49,276 nucleotides of DNA, taken from NCBI GenBank assembly GCA_044349205.1, contig JBIKRJ010000001.1, positions 1 to 49,276 on the forward strand, in the 5' to 3' direction. Shown here in pieces: positions 25,933 to 34,257 of the stretch. Each line of letters begins with the position of its first letter. Positions within the stretch are counted from its first letter, which is position 1. The translations under genes were made by a program, and so were the position numbers. The notes under the pieces are model-generated. The model ran no database searches and was not told the DNA's origin. It saw only the letters and a program-made list of their open reading frames with translations. This stretch comes from UBA9547 sp044349205. GTDB taxonomy: Bacteria; Bacteroidota; Bacteroidia; Cytophagales; UBA9547.

Positions 25933-27102
25933 ATGAACAAATACGACAATTTCGAGACGCTAGCGGTGCGCATTCAAACCGAAAATTCGCACAACAGAGA
26001 ACATTCTGCGCCCATATACATGACATCGAGTTTTGTGTTTGAGGATGCCGAGCAAGCGCGCGCACTTTTTGCCGACGAAATTGAGGGGAACATATACACG
26101 CGTTTTTCCAATCCCAACAGCTCCGAATTTATCGAGAAAGTTTGTGCCATGGAAGGTGCGGAAGATGGCTTTGCGGTGGCTTCGGGCATGAGTGCCATGT
26201 TTACGAGTATGGCTGCTTTTCTAAAAAATGGCGACCATTTGCTCATTTGCCGTTCGGTTTTTGGTTCTACGCATCAAATTGTATCTCAGATATTTCCTCG
26301 TTGGGGTATTCAGCATACCTACGTAGACATAGACCAACCTGAAAATTGGGAAAAACACATACATCCCAACACCAAAATGATTTTTTTGGAAACGCCATCA
26401 AACCCCAGCCTCGATTTGATAGATTTGGAATGGGTGGGAAAATTGGCCGCCAAACACAACTTAATATTGAATGTTGACAATTGTTTTGCGACACCCTATC
26501 TGCAAACTCCTTTAAAGTGGGGATCTCATTTGGTCACGCATTCGGCCACCAAATTTATGGATGGGCAAGGTCGTGCAATAGGGGGTATAATTGTGGGAAG
26601 TAAAGAACTAATCAAGGAAATTAGGTTTTTTTCCAGGCACACAGGCCCTTGTCTTTCGCCTTTCAATAGTTGGATTTTATCCAAAAGTTTGGAAACACTG
26701 GCTGTGCGCATGGACAGGCATTGTGAGAACGCATTGAAATTGGCGCAGTGGCTAGAAACTCATCCAGAAGTGGAAAAAGTGAAATATCCATTCTTGCCTT
26801 CACATCCCCAATACGAATTGGCGAAAAAGCAGATGCGTCAAGGAGGTGCTTTGGTCACGTTTTACGTGAAAGGTGGTATCGAAAAGGGACGCAACTTCTT
26901 GAACAATTTGAAAATGATGTCCTTCTCCGCCAACCTTGGCGACACGAGAAGTATTGCCACCCATCCAGCCAGCACTACCCATTCTAAGCTAACTGATGCT
27001 GAAAGAGCGCAAGTAGGCATTATGCCCGGCTTGATACGTATTTCGGTAGGTTTGGAGCATATCGATGATATTATCAAGGATGTGGAGCAGGCCTTGAAAT
27101 AA
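25933..27102 (+). CDS. metZ: O-succinylhomoserine sulfhydrylase (Cys/Met metabolism PLP enzyme)
   Basis: Cytosolic PLP enzyme of the cystathionine gamma-synthase family, 389 residues, likely making homocysteine directly from O-succinylhomoserine and sulfide. Visible are the YTRFSNPN motif (55-62), the PLP stacking and binding region FAVASGMSAMF (80-90), Asp182 in LNVDNCFATP, and the Schiff-base Lys207 in HSATKFMDGQGRAIGG. Discrimination from cystathionine gamma-synthase or O-acetylhomoserine sulfhydrylase by eye is not secure, but the sequence style is MetZ. It converges on msrA with two bases between stop codons. Confidence 0.85.
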   Translation: MNKYDNFETLAVRIQTENSHNREHSAPIYMTSSFVFEDAEQARALFADEIEGNIYTRFSNPNSSEFIEKVCAMEGAEDGFAVASGMSAMFTSMAAFLKNGDHLLICRSVFGSTHQIVSQIFPRWGIQHTYVDIDQPENWEKHIHPNTKMIFLETPSNPSLDLIDLEWVGKLAAKHNLILNVDNCFATPYLQTPLKWGSHLVTHSATKFMDGQGRAIGGIIVGSKELIKEIRFFSRHTGPCLSPFNSWILSKSLETLAVRMDRHCENALKLAQWLETHPEVEKVKYPFLPSHPQYELAKKQMRQGGALVTFYVKGGIEKGRNFLNNLKMMSFSANLGDTRSIATHPASTTHSKLTDAERAQVGIMPGLIRISVGLEHIDDIIKDVEQALK

Positions 27103-27104
27103 GG

Positions 27105-27740
27105 TTATTTCCTTAGATTCTCCTTGAACACTTTTCTGAATTTTTCCAATTTAGGCTGAATAACATACGCACAATAGGGCTGACTTTTATTTAGGTTGTA
27201 GTAGTTTTGATGGCAGTCTTCGGCTGGATAAAATTTGCTGGCGGCGCTAATTTCGGTTACTATTGGGTTTGACCACGCGCCCGATTTGTTCAGTTCTGTT
27301 TTGTATTTTTCTGCCAAAGATTTTTGTGTTTCGTTATGGTAAAAAATAACCGAACGGTACTGCGTTCCCACGTCATTTCCTTGTCTGTTTAGCTGCGTGG
27401 GGTCGTGGCATTGCCAAAAAACAGCCAACAATTCTTCATAGCTTATTTTGGCAGGGTCGTAATATACTTGAATTACCTCGGCGTGGCCCGTAGTACCCGT
27501 ACATACTTGTTTGTAGGTTGGATTGGCTATTTCCCCACCTTCATATCCTGAAATTACTTTAAGCACACCGTCCAATTCCAAAAACACCGCTTCCACGCAC
27601 CAAAAACATCCAGCTCCAAAAGTTGCGGTGTCTGCCATTGCATTATTTTCCATTTTTAACGATTTAGATTCCGAAAGGTCTTGCGTTTTCGATTGGCAAG
27701 AAAAAAGTAAAAGAAGGATTGCGAAGAAATTGTTTAGCAT
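27105..27740 (-). CDS. msrA: Peptide-methionine (S)-S-oxide reductase, probable lipoprotein
   Basis: Reduces methionine-S-sulfoxide in proteins. The catalytic Cys45 lies in the GCFWC motif (44-48), and the family block GYEGGEIANPTYKQVCTGTTGHAE follows. The first 15 residues (MLNNFFAILLLLFSC) form a lipoprotein signal with Cys15, which would place the enzyme in the envelope. An internal ATG at codon 30 would give a cytosolic form starting just before the fold. The length of 211 residues is the catalytic domain plus the signal. No msrB is next to it. The rluD gene lies 15 bases upstream on the same strand. Confidence 0.94.
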   Translation of the reverse strand: MLNNFFAILLLLFSCQSKTQDLSESKSLKMENNAMADTATFGAGCFWCVEAVFLELDGVLKVISGYEGGEIANPTYKQVCTGTTGHAEVIQVYYDPAKISYEELLAVFWQCHDPTQLNRQGNDVGTQYRSVIFYHNETQKSLAEKYKTELNKSGAWSNPIVTEISAASKFYPAEDCHQNYYNLNKSQPYCAYVIQPKLEKFRKVFKENLRK

Positions 27741-27755
27741 TTTTAAAGAGTCAAA

Positions 27756-28802
27756 TTAACCGTTTGCCTCCAAATATTTTTCCCATTTTTCAACTAGCTG
27801 GGTAAATTCTGCTGGCAGTGGACTTTCGAACTGCATAAACTTTTTCGTAGATGGGTGAATAAAACCTAATGATTTTGCGTGTAAAGCCTGTCTTGGCATT
27901 ATTTTGAAACAGTTCTCGACAAACTGGGCGTATTTTGCAAAAGTAGTGCCCTTCACAATTTTGTTGCCTCCATATGTTTCGTCGTTAAAAAGCGGGTGCC
28001 CGATGTGTTTCATATGCGCCCTTATCTGATGCGTTCGTCCTGTTTCTAAATTACACTGAATCATTGAAACATAGTACATGGGTTTTAGCATTTTGTAATG
28101 CGTGATGGCATTTTTCCCTTGACTGGCATCGGGAAAAGCCGCCACTACTCTTCTGTCTTTTTCACTTCTTCCAAGGTGCACATTTACAGTGCCTTCAAAC
28201 GCATCGGGCTGTCCCCACACTATCGCAATATAGGTTCGTTCGATGCTGTGGTCGAAAAATTGTTTGGCCAAGTGCGCCATTGCAAATTCTGTTTTGGCAA
28301 TGACCAAAAGGCCCGAGGTGTCTTTGTCTATGCGGTGCACAAGACCAGGCCTACCTGTGCCATTTCGTCCGGTGGGTAAATTTTGAAAATGAAAGGCAAG
28401 TGCGTTTACTAGTGTGCCAGTGTAATTGTTGTAGGCAGGGTGTACCACCATCCCTGCCGGTTTGTTCACTACCAGCAAGTCGTCGTCTTCGTAAAGTATA
28501 TCCAAAGGAATATCTTCGGGCAACACGACATCTTCGCGCGGTGGTTGGCTCAACAATACTTTTACAACATCATTGGGTTTTATCTTATAGCTGTTTTTGG
28601 TAGGCTTGTCGTTAAGTTGCACGGTGCCTGCCTCAATAGCAGCCTGAATTCGAGAACGGGTAGAATTTTGGATTCTATCCATCAAAAATTTATCAAGTCT
28701 TATGGCGCTTTGGCCTTTGTCGGCTACAAAGCGGTAATGTTCAAAAAGCTCGTCTTCTTTTTCGTCGAAAATATCGGGCTGAAATTCAGGATTTTGGGTC
28801 AT
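27756..28802 (-). CDS. rluD: RluA-family 23S rRNA pseudouridine synthase (RluD-like)
   Basis: Converts specific uridines in large-subunit rRNA to pseudouridine. The 348 residues comprise an S4 RNA-binding domain (about 34-85, IRLDKFLMDRIQNSTRSRIQ) and the catalytic domain, with Asp159 in GLVHRIDKDTSGLLVIAK and the KPAGMVVHP motif (114-122). ATG at 28802 is preferred over the TTG at 28820, which only adds MAIFAP. The glycosyltransferase upstream ends 33 bases before this start. RluD as opposed to other RluA paralogues is the best guess from overall similarity. Confidence 0.9.
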   Translation of the reverse strand: MTQNPEFQPDIFDEKEDELFEHYRFVADKGQSAIRLDKFLMDRIQNSTRSRIQAAIEAGTVQLNDKPTKNSYKIKPNDVVKVLLSQPPREDVVLPEDIPLDILYEDDDLLVVNKPAGMVVHPAYNNYTGTLVNALAFHFQNLPTGRNGTGRPGLVHRIDKDTSGLLVIAKTEFAMAHLAKQFFDHSIERTYIAIVWGQPDAFEGTVNVHLGRSEKDRRVVAAFPDASQGKNAITHYKMLKPMYYVSMIQCNLETGRTHQIRAHMKHIGHPLFNDETYGGNKIVKGTTFAKYAQFVENCFKIMPRQALHAKSLGFIHPSTKKFMQFESPLPAEFTQLVEKWEKYLEANG

Positions 28803-28835
28803 GGGAGCAAATATCGCCAATCCTACAGGTATATT

Positions 28836-29930
28836 TTACAAAACGAATAATTTCAGGTAAAAAGCCTCCCATCTTTCTTTGCTGTAATTATCCCGCAAGG
28901 TTTCATTTCCTAGTTTGCCCATTTTTTCTCTGAGAGAAATATTTTTTACCAGTTCTAATATGTTCCGTTTCCACTCTTCTTTGGTGTGGCAAATAAAGCC
29001 ATTTGAGCCATTAAAAATCATTTTTTGATTTACATTCGTGGGGCTGGCCAATGCTGGAATAGCAAGCGCCATGTATTGCAATATTTTAAATCCGCACTTT
29101 CCTTCAGCCCAATCATCTTGTCCCAGCGGCATCAAACCTATGTCTACATGGGCTAAATCTTTCCATTCTGTTTCTTTTTGCCACAAGATGAATTCAAAGT
29201 TTTTTAAGCGCAATACTGGGTTTTTGTCGGCAATCACAACAAAACGAAAGGCGATTTCTTTTTCCAAGTCTTGCAAAACTGGAAATAAAGAATGCAAATA
29301 TTTCAATGTAGAATGGGTGCCTGTCCAGCCGATGGTTGTTGGTAGTTGTTTGTTGGTGGTTTCTGATTCAAGATTTGTAGCTGGTACTTTTTTGGTATCT
29401 AGTGTGGTAGGAAGAAAAAGTACATTTGAGTGGAACTGTTTGGCGTAATCGCACAGGAAATCATTTCCACACGTTATTTTCCAAGCCCATTTACACAGGT
29501 ATTTTGTTTTCCAATGGCATTTGAAAAGCGCAACCAATTTGTTTTCTGACGAAGTATTGGGCAACCAAATGGCATCGTCGAAATCGTAAACAATGGGTTT
29601 CCGATAAATTTTGGCAATTAGCCATTCGATAAGTGGCACACCAAGAGGAGTGGCCTCCCTATGTATAAAAATGATGTCATAATTCGAGATTTGAAGTAGC
29701 AAAACCAAACGGCGAATAAATCCTTTGACAACCGCGAAGGTTTTGGAGAGAATAAAACCTTTTCGATACAGAATCCGAAAAGCGCTTTCAGAAAAAAATG
29801 ATTGAAAATGGGGCTGGTGTTGCGCGGCTATAGAATCCCAATATTGTTCAAAACGAAATCGTTGCGAAGCTACCCGACCAAAAGGATAGGGAGCTATGAA
29901 TAGGATTTTATACGATTTCGATTCTCCCAA
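28836..29930 (-). CDS. Glycosyltransferase, GT4-like
   Basis: Cytosolic or membrane-associated sugar transferase of 364 residues with a GT-B type layout. The N-terminal fold opens YKILFIAPYPFGRVASQRFR. A conserved YDFDDAIWL block lies near 130. The donor-side half contains TIGWTGTHSTLKYL (about 205), a GLMPLGQDDWAEGKCGFK segment (about 270) and IPALASP. Related genes occur in Bacteroidota polysaccharide clusters. It is not adjacent to the main locus. The start is TTG, directly after and in frame with the TAA of the OmpA-family gene; no ATG occurs before the fold begins. Confidence 0.82.
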   Translation of the reverse strand: MGESKSYKILFIAPYPFGRVASQRFRFEQYWDSIAAQHQPHFQSFFSESAFRILYRKGFILSKTFAVVKGFIRRLVLLLQISNYDIIFIHREATPLGVPLIEWLIAKIYRKPIVYDFDDAIWLPNTSSENKLVALFKCHWKTKYLCKWAWKITCGNDFLCDYAKQFHSNVLFLPTTLDTKKVPATNLESETTNKQLPTTIGWTGTHSTLKYLHSLFPVLQDLEKEIAFRFVVIADKNPVLRLKNFEFILWQKETEWKDLAHVDIGLMPLGQDDWAEGKCGFKILQYMALAIPALASPTNVNQKMIFNGSNGFICHTKEEWKRNILELVKNISLREKMGKLGNETLRDNYSKERWEAFYLKLFVL

Positions 29931-30620
29931 TTACAGCATCCTAATTTCGATACGACGATTTCGGGTGCGCCCTTCTTCGGTACTATTGTCGGCCACGGGC
30001 ACAGTTTTGCCATATCCTTTGGCTATGATGCGTTTTTCTGAAATTCCTTTTTCGATTAAATAGGCTTTTATGGCGCTGGCACGTTTTTGCGAAACTTGCA
30101 AATTCACTTTATCGTCGCCTACATTGTCGGTATGTCCAGCTATTTCAATCCTCATCGTAGGATTTTTCTTCATTTCTTCGGCCAATTTTTCTATCTCGGT
30201 CTTGGCTGCTTCGTAAAGTTCGGCTCGGTTTGGTGCAAAATGTATTTTCAGCTCGTAAACCTTGTTGTATTTCGTAACAACTTTTATTTGAAGGTTTTCC
30301 TCCATAGTCAATTTTCCATCTTGTTTAGGTACTTCAAATTGTCCAAAATCGAACTTCAAAGTTTGTTTTTCAACCACTACTTTGTGTGATGTTCCCTTCT
30401 TCAACAACATTCCCACAACGCCTTCAAGGTCAGTAGTGTCAATTTTTAAAGTTTTGTCGAGCCTGCTTTCGACTTTTACCACGGCACCTTGTTCGGGCAC
30501 TCCTTTGTCGTCGGTCACTTTGTATATGACCAAGGCATCGTAATCGGTTGGTTGTAGTTTGTTTTGTCCCCAAGCAAATGAACTGACCAGAAAAATGAGG
30601 AAAGCAAAATTGGTTTTCAT
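29931..30620 (-). CDS. OmpA-family peptidoglycan-binding protein
   Basis: Envelope protein of 229 residues with a Sec signal peptide (MKTNFAFLIFLVSSFAWGQ). Residues 25-115 are a beta-rich domain of carboxypeptidase-like/transthyretin-like style (DALVIYKVTDDKGVPEQGA). The C-terminal OmpA domain (about 120-229) includes AGHTDNVGDDKVNLQVSQKR (161-180), with Asp165 and Arg180 as peptidoglycan contacts, and ends RTRNRRIEIRML. The open frame extends 38 codons upstream, but ATG at 30620 has the signal peptide and a promoter just upstream. The glycosyltransferase follows immediately in the same frame. Confidence 0.92.
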   Translation of the reverse strand: MKTNFAFLIFLVSSFAWGQNKLQPTDYDALVIYKVTDDKGVPEQGAVVKVESRLDKTLKIDTTDLEGVVGMLLKKGTSHKVVVEKQTLKFDFGQFEVPKQDGKLTMEENLQIKVVTKYNKVYELKIHFAPNRAELYEAAKTEIEKLAEEMKKNPTMRIEIAGHTDNVGDDKVNLQVSQKRASAIKAYLIEKGISEKRIIAKGYGKTVPVADNSTEEGRTRNRRIEIRML

Positions 30621-30641
30621 GGCAATAATTTTCTGTGTTTT

Positions 30642-30672
30642 GCAAAAATAACAAATGTGCTTACACGGCAAC
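30642..30672 (-). promoter_or_regulatory. Promoter of the OmpA-family gene
   Basis: Minus-strand TATTTTTGC (30650-30642), a perfect TAnnTTTGY, with GTTG (30672-30669) 18 bases upstream as a poor -33. It lies 22 bases before the ATG, which supports the start at 30620 and not 30734. Confidence 0.5.
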
Positions 30673-30872
30673 ATAGAATAATTCGTGCTTGATATTTGTA
30701 TTTTAAAATAGCATGGTTTATTATTGCCACACAATTGCGGTCGATTTTTGAGTGAATCTCTTCCCGCTCGCCATCCTTATAGAATCTTATTGATATCTCA
30801 ATCTTAATTTAGGCTTTACGGAACACATTATAGGTTACCGCTGCACAGTTAAATATTTCTGTATTACTACAC

Positions 30873-32492
30873 ATGTACAACATCAATGACTTGGAACTCT
30901 TGCTCGTTTCGGAGCTTAGAGAAATTGCCGAAAAACTTGCCGTAAAAAATGCTAAAAAGCTTGGCAAAGAAGAACTTGTTTACAAAATCCTGGACATACA
31001 GGCAGTAACTCCCGACCAAGAGTTGTCGAAGTTGCCACCCATTCCCTCTGCGCAAGTAGCTGAAGAGGCACCTGTGGAAGAAAAAGCAGACGAACAACCC
31101 GTTGAAGTTGTGAAAAGAGAGCCAGTGCGTGTTAGGAAAAGAGAAAATGTGCGTGCCGCCGAACCTGATTTATTGGTAGATAGCAACTACGAAGAACCAA
31201 AAGTTACCTTTGTACCTGAAGAAACGCACACATTCACCACTGAATACAGACAAGACCCACCCCAAGAACAGTTGGAAGCAAGTCCAGTTGAGTTGTCGGA
31301 GAACAACAGCTTTGGCTCAAGACCTGAAAGAGAACAAATTCAAAATTTCCGTCGCCCTGCTCCACCTCAACGCGAATTTGAGGGGGTTATAGTGAGCCAA
31401 GGGGTATTGGAAATGATGCAAGATGGTTATGGTTTTTTGCGTTCGTCCGACTACAACTATTTGGCCAGTCCCGACGATATTTATGTTTCGCCCTCCCAAA
31501 TCAAACTATTTGGTTTGAAAACAGGCGATTCGGTTAAAGGAAGTGTGCGCCCACCCAAAGACGGCGAAAAATATTTTGCCTTGCTGAAAGTTGATACCAT
31601 AAACGGGAAAACCACCGACGAAATACGAGACCGCATCCCTTTCGAGTTTTTGACACCCGTACACCCCAACGAAAGGTTGAAACTCACTACCAAAGCCGAC
31701 AATTACTCATCTAGAATATTGGATTTATTTGCGCCAATTGGAAAAGGCCAAAGGGGTATGATAGTGGCACAGCCCAAAACAGGTAAAACGGTGTTATTGA
31801 AAAATATAGCCAACGCGATAGCTGAAAATCATCCCGAGGTATATCTTATTGTACTACTTATAGATGAAAGACCTGAGGAAGTTACCGACATGGCGCGAAG
31901 CGTACGTGGTGAAGTTATTTCATCTACGTTCGACGAGCAGGCCGACCGTCATGTTAAAGTGGCTAGTATTGTGTTGGAAAAAGCCAAAAGAATGGTGGAA
32001 TGTGGTCACGATGTGGTTATTCTTCTCGATTCTATCACACGCCTAGCCAGGGCATACAATACCGTGTCGCCCCCTTCGGGCAAGATACTTTCAGGTGGTG
32101 TTGATGCCAATGCCTTGCACAAACCAAAACGTTTTTTTGGAGCTGCCCGAAATGTAGAAAATGGTGGCTCGCTCACAATTTTGGCTACCGCCCTCATTGA
32201 AACTGGTTCTAAAATGGACGAAGTTATTTTCGAAGAATTCAAAGGAACTGGCAATATGGAATTGCAGCTCGACAGGAAACTTTCGAACAAGCGAGTGTAC
32301 CCGTCTATCGACGTTCCAGCTTCTGGCACTCGTATGGAAGAACTATTGATGACCAAAGAGGAACTACAACGCGTCTGGATATTGCGCAAGTATATGAACG
32401 ATATGAATTCTATAGAAGCTATGGAGTTTTTGCTCGACCGCATGAAAGGAACTCGAAACAACGAAGAATTCCTTGTTTCGATGAATGGATAA
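30873..32492 (+). CDS. rho: Transcription termination factor Rho with disordered insert
   Basis: Hexameric RNA-dependent ATPase that ends transcription. The 539 residues compare with about 420 in E. coli. Residues 1-43 are the Rho N domain (SAP-like helices). Residues 45-168 are a low-complexity acidic, Pro- and Glu-rich insertion. The RNA-binding cold-shock domain covers about 168-245 (DGYGFLRSSDYNYL). The ATPase has Walker A PKTGKT 301-306 and Walker B VVILLDSITRLARAYN with Asp386. Bacteroides Rho proteins also carry such an insert, reported to drive phase separation. A strong terminator follows the gene. Confidence 0.97.
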   Translation: MYNINDLELLLVSELREIAEKLAVKNAKKLGKEELVYKILDIQAVTPDQELSKLPPIPSAQVAEEAPVEEKADEQPVEVVKREPVRVRKRENVRAAEPDLLVDSNYEEPKVTFVPEETHTFTTEYRQDPPQEQLEASPVELSENNSFGSRPEREQIQNFRRPAPPQREFEGVIVSQGVLEMMQDGYGFLRSSDYNYLASPDDIYVSPSQIKLFGLKTGDSVKGSVRPPKDGEKYFALLKVDTINGKTTDEIRDRIPFEFLTPVHPNERLKLTTKADNYSSRILDLFAPIGKGQRGMIVAQPKTGKTVLLKNIANAIAENHPEVYLIVLLIDERPEEVTDMARSVRGEVISSTFDEQADRHVKVASIVLEKAKRMVECGHDVVILLDSITRLARAYNTVSPPSGKILSGGVDANALHKPKRFFGAARNVENGGSLTILATALIETGSKMDEVIFEEFKGTGNMELQLDRKLSNKRVYPSIDVPASGTRMEELLMTKEELQRVWILRKYMNDMNSIEAMEFLLDRMKGTRNNEEFLVSMNG

Positions 32493-32506
32493 AATTTGTT
32501 GATTTT

Positions 32507-32548
32507 GGAATAAAAAAGGGAAAGCAGAGGCTTTCCCTTTTTTATTCC
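32507..32548 (+). terminator. Strong intrinsic terminator after rho
   Basis: Perfect 18-bp stem GGAATAAAAAAGGGAAAG / CTTTCCCTTTTTTATTCC with a 6-base loop (CAGAGG). The T-run is in the stem. It starts 15 bases after the rho stop. Confidence 0.92.
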
Positions 32549-32620
32549 GGCAAAACTCAATCGCCCAATTTGCTAATTGAAAATATTAGGTCTTAATTCG
32601 TATGGGTAAAAACGAATAAA

Positions 32621-32935
32621 ATGGTAGAGCCACAAGAAAACAACCAAATCAACATAGAACTATCGGAAGAAATGGCAGAAGGAATTTATTCTAACTTGGC
32701 CATGATTGCCCACAGTCACAGCGAGTTTGTAGTTGATTTTATAAGGTTGATGCCCGGTGTGCCAAAGGCTAAAGTAAAAGCCAGAATTGTGCTCACTCCC
32801 GAACATGCCAAAAGACTCTTGTTTGCACTTGGCGATAATGTGAAAAAGTACGAAGAAAGTTTTGGCACTATAAAACAAATAGACGAAGCACCTCGTTTTC
32901 CGCTTCATTTTGGTGGAAAAATGGGCGAAGCTTAA
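32621..32935 (+). CDS. DUF3467 protein
   Basis: Small cytosolic protein of 104 residues, recognised as DUF3467 by the pattern NLAMIAHSHSEFVVDFIRLMPG followed by KARIVLTPEHAKRLLFALGDN. The family is widespread in Bacteroidota and has no assigned function. Its compact mixed alpha/beta make-up suggests a binding protein. It follows the rho terminator and precedes the CHASE2 gene by 55 bases. ATG at 32621 is clear. Confidence 0.85.
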   Translation: MVEPQENNQINIELSEEMAEGIYSNLAMIAHSHSEFVVDFIRLMPGVPKAKVKARIVLTPEHAKRLLFALGDNVKKYEESFGTIKQIDEAPRFPLHFGGKMGEA

Positions 32936-32990
32936 CACCTGGTCATTTTTTTCTTGAATCCAAAATGAAATCACAAACTGAAGACATTTC

Positions 32991-34253
32991 ATGAAAGGGA
33001 GTTCAAAACATTTTTTATCTTGGGACATACTTGGTGCTACTTTGTTTATTTTGGGCATCATGTGGGGGGTTTCAAACATAAATTACAACTTCGAGATTTT
33101 GAGCCCCATGCAAGATATGTTTGGCGATTTCGAAGTTACCGACTTGGCTGCTTCCAAAGTGCGTGAGGAGGCTCAAGAAGACACCAACATCGTATTGGTT
33201 AATATTGGAGGTTTTTCGCGAGATCAAATCGCGCAACAAGTCCGCATTATCAATTCCCACAAACCAAAAGTGATTGGGATTGACTCATTTTTTAGAAGGC
33301 TGAAAGACCCCGAAAGCGACAGTGCATTGGCAAGTGCATTTGACGAAGTTGAGAATCTTGTATTGGTCACTAAGTTACATTACGACGAAGAAAAAAAGAT
33401 TTTCGATTCCTTAGAAACATCCAATCCCATTTTCCTCAGAAATTCGAAATTAGGTTTCGCCAATTTGATTACCGAGGGGGAAGAAAACTTCAGAACTGCG
33501 CGTGTTTTTTCGCCCTTCGACACAGTGACCAAAAACGGGGTAAAGCAAAATGTAGAAACATTTTTTGCCATTAAAGTAGCGGAAATTTACCAGCCGGGGA
33601 GTTCAAAAAAATTGGTTGAAAGAAGGTTGAAAGAGGGGTATGATTTTGAGCATATTCGTTTTAAAGGCAATTTGTATGGAGTGAAGGCCAAATATTATGC
33701 CATTGATGCCCAAGACATTTTGGATTCTAATTTTTCGCCCGACCTTGTTCAGAACAAGATTGTGTTGATGGGCTACATGGGAAACGAAATATCCCAAAGT
33801 GAAAATATATGGGACATAGACAAGTTTTTCACCCCCCTTAACGACAAATATGTAGGCAAGGCCATACCCGACATGTTTGGGGTGGTGGTACATGCCAACA
33901 TTATATCCATGATTTTAAATGAACAATATGTGAATGTTGCACCATTTTGGCTCGAAATGCTACTAACATTTATCATGTGTTACGTTAGCGTTGCCTTGTT
34001 CAATGTCGTGTTAGAGTGGCAACCCATGCTTTTCGACCCCTTAACCAAGATTGTTCAATTTATTGTCATCATCGCTCTAATGTTTTTAGAAGCGTATGTT
34101 TACCTTAAGAAAAGTTATGTAATAGACTTTGGGGCAATTTTATTGGCAGTGGCGCTTGCACCCGACTTTTTGGAGATATATGTACAGTTGTTAAAAAGGG
34201 TTGTCACCTTCTTTATGGAAAAGCTATATATTAGGGGAGAAATTCAAACATAA
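32991..34253 (+). CDS. CHASE2-domain membrane protein without output domain
   Basis: Protein of 420 residues. One N-terminal transmembrane helix (about 10-28) precedes an extracytoplasmic CHASE2 sensory domain (about 35-310) with typical segments NIVLVNIGGFSRDQIAQQV, KPKVIGIDSFFR, QNKIVLMGYMG and VVVHANIISMIL. Two or three closing transmembrane helices follow (about 322-395). CHASE2 usually feeds a kinase, cyclase or diguanylate enzyme. Here the chain ends after the helices with about 20 residues, so a separate partner must carry the signal. The next gene, four bases on, is a secreted FecR-like protein. Function unknown. Confidence 0.82.
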   Translation: MKGSSKHFLSWDILGATLFILGIMWGVSNINYNFEILSPMQDMFGDFEVTDLAASKVREEAQEDTNIVLVNIGGFSRDQIAQQVRIINSHKPKVIGIDSFFRRLKDPESDSALASAFDEVENLVLVTKLHYDEEKKIFDSLETSNPIFLRNSKLGFANLITEGEENFRTARVFSPFDTVTKNGVKQNVETFFAIKVAEIYQPGSSKKLVERRLKEGYDFEHIRFKGNLYGVKAKYYAIDAQDILDSNFSPDLVQNKIVLMGYMGNEISQSENIWDIDKFFTPLNDKYVGKAIPDMFGVVVHANIISMILNEQYVNVAPFWLEMLLTFIMCYVSVALFNVVLEWQPMLFDPLTKIVQFIVIIALMFLEAYVYLKKSYVIDFGAILLAVALAPDFLEIYVQLLKRVVTFFMEKLYIRGEIQT

Positions 34254-34257
34254 TAAA

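Noticed and set aside
29038..29448. 136-codon plus-strand frame inside the GT4-like glycosyltransferase
   Set aside because: The minus-strand product has recognisable glycosyltransferase motifs; the plus frame does not.
30621..30734. Upstream extension of the OmpA-family frame by 38 codons
   Set aside because: The extension is Cys-rich without a signal, and a promoter element lies inside it; ATG at 30620 has a clear signal peptide.
32006..32560. 184-codon open frame on the minus strand opposite rho
   Set aside because: Lies wholly against the conserved Rho ATPase and its terminator and shows no domain-like sequence; it is a shadow frame.
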